DNA from: Candidatus Sulfopaludibacter sp. SbA3
GTDB lineage: Bacteria > Acidobacteriota > Terriglobia > Bryobacterales > Bryobacteraceae
Direction: 5' to 3'
Length of the DNA: 36,424 nucleotides
NCBI GenBank assembly: GCA_945861625.1
Contig: CAMAVI010000031.1
Location: forward strand, 1 to 36,424
Position numbers and translations under genes: made by a program
Shown here: piece by piece, positions 17,002-24,701 of the stretch
Layout of the letters: every line of letters starts with the position of its first letter
How positions within the stretch are numbered: the stretch's first letter is position 1
The notes under the pieces: model-generated
Databases searched by the model: none
What the model saw: the letters and a program-made list of their open reading frames with translations, nothing else
What the model was told of the DNA's origin: nothing

Positions 17002-17494
17002 TCTGGTAATCACTCTTGTCCACGAGACCTACGTGGTGGGCGGCAACCCGGCCCTGGCGGTCGAGAATAAAAGAGGTCGGCAGCGCGTCAATTTCGCCGT
17101 ACTTCTGGGCCACCGTATCGTTGCCGATGACGATGCGGTACGTCATCTTGTGCGCAGCCATGTAGGGACGCACGGATTTCCAGCCGTCATCGTCCATGGA
17201 AATTCCCAGCACAGCGAAATCGCGGCTCTTATACTTCTGCTCAAACTCGATAAACCAGGGGATTTCGGCCTCGCAAGGCCCGCACCACGTGGCCCAAAAA
17301 TTGATCAGGACCACTTTACCTTTATAGTCGGCCAGGCTGACCGTGTCGCCGTTGGCGTCTTTGAGCGAAATCTCGGGGGCCTTCTGGCGCTTGGATTCAG
17401 CCGGCATACGGGCTTCAATCTCCTGCTTTGACTTAGAACAAGAGGCCAGACCCAGCATAAGGACCAAAGCGGCGGCGCGATAATAGCGGCTCAT
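16904..17494 (-). CDS. TlpA/ResA-like thioredoxin-fold lipoprotein
   Basis: This is a membrane-anchored periplasmic thiol-disulfide oxidoreductase of the TlpA/ResA kind, often used in cytochrome c maturation or copper-site assembly. The 196 aa begin with a lipoprotein signal (lipobox LASC, C19). The thioredoxin domain (about 38-175) has the active site W70-C-G-P-C74 and the cis-Pro loop 'IDALPTSFILD'. The C-terminal tail after 'LKLLED' looks non-conserved and is the part overlapping the next gene. Start is ATG at 17494 with TTAGGGA upstream. It is first in the operon with the DsbD-alpha-like and cytochrome c/copper proteins. Confidence 0.9.
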   Translation of the reverse strand: MSRYYRAAALVLMLGLASCSKSKQEIEARMPAESKRQKAPEISLKDANGDTVSLADYKGKVVLINFWATWCGPCEAEIPWFIEFEQKYKSRDFAVLGISMDDDGWKSVRPYMAAHKMTYRIVIGNDTVAQKYGEIDALPTSFILDRQGRVAAHHVGLVDKSDYQNEILKLLEDPKSAALHDAGPGLLAGLLRPAHR

Positions 17495-17525
17495 TACATC
17501 CCTAACGTATCACGCCAGAAACTCC

Positions 17526-17564
17526 GGTGTGACAGGCGGGGTGTGACAGGCGGGGTGCGACGGC
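17526..17564. repeat. Short 14-bp tandem repeat, about 2.7 copies
   Basis: GGTGTGACAGGCGG is repeated exactly (17526-17539, 17540-17553) and then partly (GGTGCGACGGC). It lies in the divergent region (17495-17619) between the TlpA-like gene and the secreted protein. Tandem GTGTGACAGG units could be operator repeats or simple slippage. Confidence 0.6.
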
Positions 17565-17619
17565 CCCCAAGGCCCACGCAACAACTGTGTCATGATGAAG
17601 GGCGCCGGGAGGCGGAGAA

Positions 17620-18795
17620 ATGATCACAGGAATCCGGAAACGAGGCCTTTTCGCTGCCGCGCTTGTCGTTTTTTTTGGGATGGTGAGCCCCTGCCTGGGG
17701 CAAACACAAACCATCCTGCCGCAGATCGCCGACGGCGGGAACTGGCGCACGGCGGTCATGCTGGTGAATACGACAACGAGTTCCGGAACCGTCAGTTTGA
17801 ATTTTTTTCAAGGTGTAGCGGCCGGCAACACGATTCCCTGGAATCCCCCGTTTCTGGAAGCAAGCAGCACCCAGAATCTTACGGTGGCGGCGGGCGGAAC
17901 GATGTTTCTCCACACTCCGGGAACGTCCCCGATTCTGGCCCAAGGATGGGGCCAGGTCAGCGGATCTCCCGGAATTTTCGCTTACGCCATTTACACCTAC
18001 GGAGGCATACCCGGGCGCCCGGACCAGGACGGAACCTCTCCGGCGGCCGGGTCCGCCACGCGAATCCTGGTGCCTTTCGATAACGTGGCGGGATTTTCCA
18101 GCAGTATGGCCATCGTGAATCCCACTGGATCCGCGGAAACCGTCTACGTGAACATTCAAAACGACAACGGAGCCATCACGCAGACCACGCTGACCGCCCC
18201 TCTCCCGGCCAGTGGGCAACTGGCCTTTGTGCTCGCACAACAGTTTCCGGTAACGGCCGGGCATCGCGGACTGGCCGAATTTTACGTCACCACGGGCGGC
18301 GGAATCGCCATCTCCGCATTCCGTTTCAATCCCACGATCGCGCTGACGTCCATTCCCGTGGTCCTGACTGGCGGGCCGCCCATCATCGGGGCGACTCCGC
18401 CACTACCATCGTTAGCCGGTAAGAGTTTCGTGATCGACGGAACCATGGACGTCGCGAGTCAGACTGTCACCATTCAGATCCAGGCCGCGCCCACGGGCGG
18501 TGGAGGCTATGGCTTGTTACTGACGCAAATCGCGCCGCAATCGCCTGTTAGCGTCAAGTTCGGATACAGCGGCACGGTGCCCACGCTGGTGGACAACACG
18601 ATCGCGTTTAGCGGCGCCACCGTTGGCGGGCTGTACACCAACAATGGAAATTTGTTCACCATTACTTCCGCTACGTTGGCGCTTACGGTGACGGAAGTGA
18701 AGAAGGACAGCCCCGTCACCGGAACCTTGCGCTTTGTTTCAGCGGCCGGCTCGGTGGATGCGACCATCACCGGAACCCTGACGGCGATTCAGTAG
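17620..18795 (+). CDS. Secreted beta-rich protein of unknown function
   Basis: The 391-aa protein has a signal peptide ending near CLGQ (residue 27). It then has two related segments typical of secreted Acidobacteriota proteins: 'LPQIADGGNWRTAVMLVNTT' near 32-51 and 'FDNVAGFSSSMAIVNPTG' near 153-170. These open Ig-like beta domains, the first ending around 150 and the second around 245. A third beta region with 'IDGTMDVASQTVTIQIQA' fills 255-391. It may be a surface or adhesion-type protein. No catalytic motif is visible. Start ATG 17620 has GGCGGAGAA before it. It converges with the HExxH gene, with a 4-nt gap. Confidence 0.8.
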   Translation: MITGIRKRGLFAAALVVFFGMVSPCLGQTQTILPQIADGGNWRTAVMLVNTTTSSGTVSLNFFQGVAAGNTIPWNPPFLEASSTQNLTVAAGGTMFLHTPGTSPILAQGWGQVSGSPGIFAYAIYTYGGIPGRPDQDGTSPAAGSATRILVPFDNVAGFSSSMAIVNPTGSAETVYVNIQNDNGAITQTTLTAPLPASGQLAFVLAQQFPVTAGHRGLAEFYVTTGGGIAISAFRFNPTIALTSIPVVLTGGPPIIGATPPLPSLAGKSFVIDGTMDVASQTVTIQIQAAPTGGGGYGLLLTQIAPQSPVSVKFGYSGTVPTLVDNTIAFSGATVGGLYTNNGNLFTITSATLALTVTEVKKDSPVTGTLRFVSAAGSVDATITGTLTAIQ

Positions 18796-18799
18796 CCGC

Positions 18800-19279
18800 T
18801 CACACGGCCAGGGTCGCGTCCTTGGGGAAGTTTCCAGCGAACCAATTGCGGCGCGCGGCGCGGGCGCGCCCGGTCAGCGTGAATTCGTCGTGAGCGCGGA
18901 GCCTGGAATACATCCAGGCCGCGGTATCGCAAAAACTTTCGCAGGCATAGCGCCGCCAGCGGGGCGTGCGCCGCAAGATATCCCGGGGCCGAACGGCCGC
19001 CTTGCGCCATTCCGCGCTCCAACCGAGTTCTCCGCGCACGCCAGCGGCAAATTCACGCGCGATCACTTGCTCCCAGGCGCGGCGCTTGGCGTTGGACAGA
19101 CGCACCCAGCCGTAATGAAATATTTCGTGGATCAGGATGCGCTCAAATTCCCCGCGGCGGGAAAAGACGGAGGAATCAAGATAAATTTGCCGGCCTGGAA
19201 TCGAACTGGCGGCGAGGTGCGCTCCCAGCGACGGGCGCACAATGACGCGGATCGGCCCGCCGGATAAAATCGGCAGCAC
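18800..19279 (-). CDS. Putative HExxH metalloprotease-like protein
   Basis: The 159-aa product contains H51-E52-x-x-H55 ('LIHEIFHYGWVRL') and, 58 residues on, E114-x3-D118 ('CESFCDTAAW'). This HExxH...ExxxD layout matches zinc gluzincins. It is small and shows no signal peptide. 'RQIYLDSS' before the motif resembles the edge strand of minimal metallopeptidase folds. Substrate unknown. Start is GTG at 19279, 3 nt after the stop of the parvulin gene, so the two are in one operon and may act on the same clients. The link to protein quality control is inference. Confidence 0.7.
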   Translation of the reverse strand: MLPILSGGPIRVIVRPSLGAHLAASSIPGRQIYLDSSVFSRRGEFERILIHEIFHYGWVRLSNAKRRAWEQVIAREFAAGVRGELGWSAEWRKAAVRPRDILRRTPRWRRYACESFCDTAAWMYSRLRAHDEFTLTGRARAARRNWFAGNFPKDATLAV

Positions 19280-19282
19280 GGA

Positions 19283-20269
19283 CTACTTGGGAGAGGCCCG
19301 CGGAGGGGGTGCGGCGCCGGGCTGCCCTGGAGCAGGCTGACCCGGGACGGACTGCGTGAAAAACTGGGGATTCTCCACCTTGAGTACGAAGCGTTCGCGA
19401 ATCTGCGTGAACCACTCATTGACGTGCAACTGCCGGATTTCCGCACTGATGGGATCTCTGGCCTCATCGACGCTCTGCCCCGTCCGGTCCTCAACACGAA
19501 TGACGTAGAACCCCGACGGCTGGCGAATAGGATCAGTGACATCTCCCGGCTTGGCAGCCATGACCGCATTCTTGATTTCATCCGGATAGACGCTACTGGC
19601 GCTGACCGCGCCGAAGTCTCCGCCGGCGGCCTTGGACGCAGCGTCTTCAGAGTATTGCGTCACGAGTTTGGCGAAATCCGCGCCGTCGCGACTCTGATTC
19701 ACGATGTCCTCGGCGAGCGCCTTTGCCTCCGCTTCCGATCGTTGTACCTGGCCGGCCGCCGCCGCGGCAGCGGCTTTAGCAACATCCTCAATGGAAGCGG
19801 TGGTCCCCATGGCCGGGGGCTTGAATCCGATCAAGATCACCTTGATTTTGGATTGCAGATACTTCGCCTTGTTCTTGTCGTAGTATTCCTGAATCATTTC
19901 GCTCGAAACCTGGAAATGATTGTGCTCCCAACTGAGCATGGACGAGGCCAGGACGTTGGCGCGTAATAGAGCCAACTGCTCCCGGAGAGGGCTCTCGTCG
20001 CCTAACTTGGCTTTCTCGGCTTCGGCCGCCAAATGGTTCATGACGTACATCTGCTGGATCGCAACCTGCGGATTCTGCCGGTACAACTGCGTAAACTCCA
20101 CGGGCATGTTGGCAATCGCGGCGCGAATTTCTCCCGCCGTCAACTTCTTCCCGTCCACGACGGCTACCACGGTATCCGCCGAAATCTCCCCGGCGGGCAC
20201 AATCTGGGCGCGCGCAATGCCAAGAGACAGCGTGCAAGTCAAGAGCAAGAGAATACTCGATTTCTTCAT
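19283..20269 (-). CDS. Periplasmic peptidyl-prolyl cis-trans isomerase, parvulin type
   Basis: This is a SurA/PrsA-like folding factor. The 328 aa begin with a signal peptide (MKKSSILLLLTCTLSLGIARA). An N-terminal helical chaperone region follows ('VVDGKKLTAGEIRAAI', about 38-130). The parvulin domain (about 195-265) has 'GADFAKLVTQYSEDAASKAAGGDFG' features and ends 'PSGFYVIRVEDR'. A Pro-rich tail closes the protein. Start ATG 20269 is preceded by AAGGAG. The next gene in the operon encodes the HExxH protein. The BadF-type kinase is divergent, 49 bp away. Confidence 0.9.
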   Translation of the reverse strand: MKKSSILLLLTCTLSLGIARAQIVPAGEISADTVVAVVDGKKLTAGEIRAAIANMPVEFTQLYRQNPQVAIQQMYVMNHLAAEAEKAKLGDESPLREQLALLRANVLASSMLSWEHNHFQVSSEMIQEYYDKNKAKYLQSKIKVILIGFKPPAMGTTASIEDVAKAAAAAAAGQVQRSEAEAKALAEDIVNQSRDGADFAKLVTQYSEDAASKAAGGDFGAVSASSVYPDEIKNAVMAAKPGDVTDPIRQPSGFYVIRVEDRTGQSVDEARDPISAEIRQLHVNEWFTQIRERFVLKVENPQFFTQSVPGQPAPGQPGAAPPPRASPK

Positions 20270-20318
20270 AGCGCTCCTTCAAATTTAGCATCCATCGGTT
20301 CGCTATAGTAGCTGGGAA

Positions 20319-21281
20319 GTGAGCGAACATCAGTGGTTCCTAGGCGTCGACGGCGGGCAATCCAGCACCTCGGCGATCATCAGCGATGAGACGGGGCGGG
20401 TGGTGGGCGTGGGCCACGCCGGCCCCTGCGATCACGTGGGCACGGCGGAAGGCCAGGCACGTTTTCGGGAGGCGCTCGGGGGTGCGGTCGGGGGTGCGCT
20501 CGAAGCCGCGGCACAAACAGCCGGCCTGAAAGAGACGGTCTTCGCGGCAGCCTGCCTGGGAATCAGCGGCGGGCCCGCCGACAAAGACGCTCTGGCTCGC
20601 GAGATCATTCGCGCCGAAAAATATCTAATCACGACCGATGCTGTGGTGGCGCTCACCGGGGCGACCGCGGGCGAACCAGGCGTCATCGCGATATCAGGTA
20701 CGGGTTCGATTGCATTCGGCAGAAACGCCGAAGGCAGAATCGCGCGCGCCGGCGGCTGGGGATATGTGTTCGGCGATGAAGGAGGCGCCTTCGATATGGC
20801 GCGCCAGGCCGTACGCGCGGCATTGCGCCAGGAAGAGGGATGGGGAGGAACAACCACGCTGCGGGCGAAGTTGCTCGCCGCCACCGGCGCTCCCGATATG
20901 AACCACCTGTTGCATGCGTTCTATACGCCCGAGTATCCGCGATTCAAGATCGCGTCCTACGCCAAGCTGGTGGACGAAGCGGCTCACGAAGGGGACGCGG
21001 TCGCGCGCGAAATCCTGCTGGGCGCGGCACAGGCGCTGGCAACGCTGGTGGCGGCCGTGCGGCGGCAGTTGTTTCATCGTGGCGATCCGGCGCGCATTTC
21101 TTACATCGGCGGAGCATTCGCCAGCGACATCCTGCGCGAGCGTTTCGGAATCATCGTGGAACTGGAAAGCGGCACACACGTTCATCCACCAGCCTTCGGC
21201 CCGGCGACAGGCGCGCTCCTGGAGGCGTACCGGCTGGCGGGACTGCATGTCCATCCAATCGGAGCCCCCCAGGGCGTGTAG
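20319..21281 (+). CDS. BadF/BadG-type ATPase, N-acetylglucosamine kinase-like
   Basis: This is an ASKHA-fold sugar kinase-like protein, most similar by motif to eukaryotic-type N-acetylglucosamine kinase and the BadF/BadG/BcrA/BcrD group. Residues 9-17 (GVDGGQSST) form phosphate loop 1. 'ISGTGSIAFGR' is the second ATP loop and 'GGWGYVFGDEGGAFD' is the signature that follows. The 320-aa length fits. It may recycle amino sugars from the cell wall, which is inference. Start is GTG at 20319. A TATAGT box (20304-20309) lies 9 nt before it. The alpha/beta hydrolase follows 12 nt downstream. Confidence 0.88.
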   Translation: MSEHQWFLGVDGGQSSTSAIISDETGRVVGVGHAGPCDHVGTAEGQARFREALGGAVGGALEAAAQTAGLKETVFAAACLGISGGPADKDALAREIIRAEKYLITTDAVVALTGATAGEPGVIAISGTGSIAFGRNAEGRIARAGGWGYVFGDEGGAFDMARQAVRAALRQEEGWGGTTTLRAKLLAATGAPDMNHLLHAFYTPEYPRFKIASYAKLVDEAAHEGDAVAREILLGAAQALATLVAAVRRQLFHRGDPARISYIGGAFASDILRERFGIIVELESGTHVHPPAFGPATGALLEAYRLAGLHVHPIGAPQGV

Positions 21282-21293
21282 GATGAAATCATC

Positions 21294-22163
21294 TTGTCCA
21301 CACATCCGCCCGGCGAACCGATTTCGCACTTCTTCTATTCCAGCCGCCTCAAGCTCCAGTTCTGGGATTTCGGCACGGAAGACAAGCCGCCCCTGATTCT
21401 GGTCCACGGCGGACTGGATCATGCCCGCAACTGGGATTTTGTCGCGAAGGCTCTGCGGGAAGATTTCCACGTGTATGCGCTCGATCTGCGCGGCCACGGC
21501 AATAGCGCATGGGCGCCGGGAGCCCTGTACAGCATCGCTGAACACGTGCTGGATCTATCCGCGCTGGCCGATATTATCCACGGCTTCCCGGTGAGCATCA
21601 TCGGCCATTCCCTGGGAGCGGTCACGTCGCTGATGTATGCGGGCGTGTTTCCGGAACGCGTAGGCAAGCTGGTCGCGATTGAAGGCCTCGGCCTGCCCAT
21701 CCAACAAAAGCAATACCCGCCGGCCGAGCGGATGCGGCGCTGGATCGAAAAAGTCCGCGACGCGGAAACCCGCAACAGCCACAGCTACCCGAATCTCGCG
21801 GCGGCTGTCGCGCGCATGAAAGAGGCCAATCCGTTTCTCTCCGACGAGGTCGCCGAGCATTTAACGCTGCACGGCACCAACTGGAATTCGGATGGATCCA
21901 TGATCTGGAAGTTCGACAACTACGCGCGCGTATTCCCTCCGTATGGAGCGAATCTGGACGAGGCGGCGCAGGTGTTGCGCCAAATTAGCTGTCCGTGCCT
22001 TCTGTTCTGGGGCCGGCAAAGTTTCGCCCAGGATCCGGACGCGGATCCGCTGACGCGGGAAATCGCGAACCATCGCGTCGTGAAAGTGGATCAGGCCGGA
22101 CATTGGCTGCATCACGACCAGCTCGAAATCTTCCTGCGCGAAACCAAGGCCTTTCTAATCTAA
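21294..22163 (+). CDS. Alpha/beta hydrolase
   Basis: The 289-aa cytosolic hydrolase has the oxyanion-hole HGG (38-40), nucleophile elbow G104-H-S106-L-G, a cap region (about 135-215) and catalytic His H270 ('QAGHWLHHDQ'). An acid in 'QDPDAD' (about 247-251) completes the triad. Substrate is not predictable. The only start in frame after the previous stop is TTG at 21294 (STHPPGEPISHFFY), 12 nt past the kinase gene, with AGGATGA upstream. An ATG at 21283 is out of frame. It is in one operon with the BadF-type kinase. Confidence 0.88.
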   Translation: MSTHPPGEPISHFFYSSRLKLQFWDFGTEDKPPLILVHGGLDHARNWDFVAKALREDFHVYALDLRGHGNSAWAPGALYSIAEHVLDLSALADIIHGFPVSIIGHSLGAVTSLMYAGVFPERVGKLVAIEGLGLPIQQKQYPPAERMRRWIEKVRDAETRNSHSYPNLAAAVARMKEANPFLSDEVAEHLTLHGTNWNSDGSMIWKFDNYARVFPPYGANLDEAAQVLRQISCPCLLFWGRQSFAQDPDADPLTREIANHRVVKVDQAGHWLHHDQLEIFLRETKAFLI

Positions 22164-22196
22164 AATCAGGGACTTTAAAAACGGGGCCTTTCTAAT
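22148..22196. repeat. 12-bp direct repeat duplicating the hydrolase stop region
   Basis: GGCCTTTCTAAT occurs at 22148-22159, covering the last hydrolase codons, and again at 22185-22196, 37 bp downstream in the spacer before the DUF6152 gene. Confidence 0.6.
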
Positions 22197-22224
22197 TGAG
22201 TAACATTAGAGCGGGAGCTTCGTC

Positions 22225-22626
22225 ATGAGATTCAGCCTCACTTTGTTGACCGCCGCCAGCCTGCTGCTGGTCACGGCCCCGGCCTTCGCCCACCATTCGA
22301 TTGCAGGCGATTACATCTTGGACCAGACAGCTTCCGTCGAAGGCGAAGTCGTGAAGTTTGATTTTCGCAATCCGCACTCCTGGGTAGAATTCACCGGCAA
22401 AGATCCCAAAACCGGCGAGACGGTCACCTGGAACGCGGAATGGAATGGCGCGGCTCGGCTCGGCAAGGATGGGGTTACGGCGGCTTCGCTGAAAGTCGGC
22501 GATCGTCTGATTATCAGCGGACAGCCGGGACGCAAGCCGGAAGAACACAGGATACACGTGCTGACGATTACCCGGCCAGCGGACGGCTGGAAGTGGGACC
22601 GCGCCGGCGCCAGCCCACGCTACTAG
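22225..22626 (+). CDS. Small secreted DUF6152-family protein
   Basis: The 133-aa periplasmic protein has a signal peptide cleaved near APAFA|HH (residues 22/23). The mature start 'HHSIAGDYILDQTASVEGEV' and the core 'FDFRNPHSWVEF' are the marks of the DUF6152 family. This family is of unknown function, is frequent in Acidobacteriota, and has an OB-like fold with conserved His that might bind metal. Start ATG 22225 has GGGAGC 6 nt before it. It lies 61 nt after the hydrolase and converges with ispG. Confidence 0.88.
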   Translation: MRFSLTLLTAASLLLVTAPAFAHHSIAGDYILDQTASVEGEVVKFDFRNPHSWVEFTGKDPKTGETVTWNAEWNGAARLGKDGVTAASLKVGDRLIISGQPGRKPEEHRIHVLTITRPADGWKWDRAGASPRY

Positions 22627-22636
22627 AGTTTCAACT

Positions 22637-23878
22637 TCAGGCGTCCACCGCTTCGAGCGCCTTCTCCGCATACGTGCGCTCGACGTAGTCGTTCAGGATG
22701 CCAATGAATTCCTTGACAATGTGATCGCCACGTAAGGTGCACTTCAGCTTGCCGTCCACGTAAACGGGCGCCACCGGCTCCTCAAACGTGCCGGGAAGCG
22801 AAATCCCCAGATTGGCGTGCTTGGATTCGCCCGGCCCATTCACCACGCAGCCCATCACCGCGACTTTCATTTCTTCCACACCCGTAAACTTGGCGCCCCA
22901 GACCGGCATTTGGGTGCGCAGATAGGTCTGAATCTGATCCGCCATGTCCTGAAAAAAAGTGCTGGTGGTCCGGCCGCAGCCCGGGCACGCGGTGACCTGC
23001 GGCGTGAAACTGCGCAATTCCAGAGCCTGCAGAATCTGTTGGCAGACGATGACTTCCTCGGTACGGTCGCCATTGGGCAAAGGAGTCAGCGACGCGCGGA
23101 TGGTGTCGCCAATCCCCTCTTGCAGCAGCACGCCGATGCCGGCAGTGGAAGCGACGATGCCCTTCGAGCCCAGCCCCGCTTCGGTCAACCCAACATGCAG
23201 AGCGTAATCGCATTCGGCGGCCAGCATGCGGTAGACACGGATCAAATCCTGCACGCCGCTGACTTTCGCGCTCAACACAATCTTGTCGCGGCCCAGCCCG
23301 TACTGCTCGGCGGCCTGAGCGGAATTGACGGCGCTGGCAACAATTGCTTTCAGCGTCACCGTCTTGGCATCCAGCGGTTCCGGCAGATGGTTATTCTCAT
23401 CCATCATGCGGGTGAGAAGAGCCGCGTCGAGCGAGCCCCAATTCACCCCGATGCGCACCGGCCGGTTGTATTCAACCGCGGCTTCGATCATCACGCGGAA
23501 ATTATCGTCGTGCTTCTTGCCGATGTTGACGTTGCCTGGATTGATGCGGTACTTAGCCAGCGCGCGGGCCATCTCCGGATACTTCTTGAGCAGCAGATGG
23601 CCGTTGTAGTGAAAGTCTCCGATGATGGGGACCCGCACGCCGAATTTGTCGAGCGTGTCAACGATCTTCGGAACCGCGCGCGCGGCAGCGTCCGTGTTCA
23701 CGGTCACACGCACCAGTTCGGAGCCGGCGGTAGCCAGCGCCATAACCTGGTTCACGGTGGACGTCACGTCAGCGGTATCCGTATTGGTCATGGATTGCAC
23801 CACAATCGGATGCCCGCCGCCGATCTTCACTTTACCGACGCTTACCGCCACCGCATGACGGCGGAGCTGTGTTGCCAT
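22637..23878 (-). CDS. ispG: 4-hydroxy-3-methylbut-2-enyl diphosphate synthase IspG
   Basis: IspG makes HMBPP from MEcPP, the penultimate step of the MEP isoprenoid pathway, using a [4Fe-4S] cluster. The 413-aa protein has the TIM-barrel part ('[16 protein letters not shown]', 'GDFHYNG', 'RINPGNV'). The cluster ligands are C298, C301 ('[10 protein letters not shown]'), C344 and E351 ('[12 protein letters not shown]'). Start ATG 23878 has GGGGAGGG just upstream. It stands alone on this strand between the DUF6152 gene and the secreted helical pair. Confidence 0.97.
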   Translation of the reverse strand: MATQLRRHAVAVSVGKVKIGGGHPIVVQSMTNTDTADVTSTVNQVMALATAGSELVRVTVNTDAAARAVPKIVDTLDKFGVRVPIIGDFHYNGHLLLKKYPEMARALAKYRINPGNVNIGKKHDDNFRVMIEAAVEYNRPVRIGVNWGSLDAALLTRMMDENNHLPEPLDAKTVTLKAIVASAVNSAQAAEQYGLGRDKIVLSAKVSGVQDLIRVYRMLAAECDYALHVGLTEAGLGSKGIVASTAGIGVLLQEGIGDTIRASLTPLPNGDRTEEVIVCQQILQALELRSFTPQVTACPGCGRTTSTFFQDMADQIQTYLRTQMPVWGAKFTGVEEMKVAVMGCVVNGPGESKHANLGISLPGTFEEPVAPVYVDGKLKCTLRGDHIVKEFIGILNDYVERTYAEKALEAVDA

Positions 23879-23954
23879 GAACCCTCCCCAGACTTAGACC
23901 CGGCGCCAAAAAACCGTGTGAATCCTCATTGTACCGTGCTAACCTTTTTTATAA

Positions 23955-24701
23955 ATGGCGGGCATGATGAAGCTACACAGGACTAAGCTGCACATGTTGT
24001 GCGCTGTTTTTGCCGCCGCGGCTTGGGGACAAGGTCAACCCGAAGCCCTTTCCGGCTTTCAGCAGAACGCGGAGCGGCGCGCCGCCGAGTGGTCCACTCT
24101 AGCGGTAAATTTGGAACAGCGCGTCACGCGCTTGCTGCCCTGCGATCCCCGCGTCCGCGGCGCGATCGAGGAAACCGGCCGGGCATCAGAGGCGCGGATC
24201 GCGGCTCTGAGCACGTATTGGATGGCCGTGGCTGGAAAATCCAGAGGCCAGACGGAATCCATCGCGAGGCTTTTGGCGCAAGAGGAAGGGCAAAAAGGCG
24301 AATGGACGAACGAGCGTGCCCACGCCGGCGAAGAGCGCGCGGCCGTGGCCGAGCAGAACGGATTTTTGGCGGTCAGCGCGAACCGTCTGCCGGCTCTGGC
24401 TTCCGTGCAAACTTCCTTGACTGCCGCCACGCAGACGCTGCAACAGATTCATGCGCGGATGCAGGCGCGCGAATCTGCCGGCGCTTCGCTGTTGGGGGAA
24501 TTGCGTGACCTGCTCACGGCCGCGCAAATCCGCCAGAACGATATCGACGCGCAACTCAAGTCCCTGGGAGCCGAAGGCGTGCGCTGGAGCGCTTATTACG
24601 ACGCGCGTTTGAAGCGCGCGCAGATGGAGTGCGCGATTACGAATCCACGCGCGGAACCCAGCCCGCCGGCGCAGGCGCCGCGCCAGGGGAAGAAAAAGTG
24701 A
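23955..24701 (+). CDS. Secreted helical protein of unknown function
   Basis: The 248-aa protein is unrecognised. An N-terminal signal (within residues 1-24, cleavage near AAAAWGQ) leads to a nearly all-helical body rich in Ala, Glu, Gln and Arg, with a Pro/Lys-rich tail. Its start is uncertain: ATG at 23955, 23964 and 23967 are in frame. TATAAA at 23950-23955 would suit a leaderless start at 23964, while TAACCT (23940-23945) lies 9 nt before 23955. It overlaps the next gene by 4 nt (GTGA), so both act together. A long antisense ORF was not accepted. Confidence 0.7.
   Translation: MAGMMKLHRTKLHMLCAVFAAAAWGQGQPEALSGFQQNAERRAAEWSTLAVNLEQRVTRLLPCDPRVRGAIEETGRASEARIAALSTYWMAVAGKSRGQTESIARLLAQEEGQKGEWTNERAHAGEERAAVAEQNGFLAVSANRLPALASVQTSLTAATQTLQQIHARMQARESAGASLLGELRDLLTAAQIRQNDIDAQLKSLGAEGVRWSAYYDARLKRAQMECAITNPRAEPSPPAQAPRQGKKK

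Noticed and set aside
22817-23986. 389-codon plus-strand ORF
   Set aside because: It is antisense to ispG, which carries all cluster ligands. The composition is a mirror of that gene.
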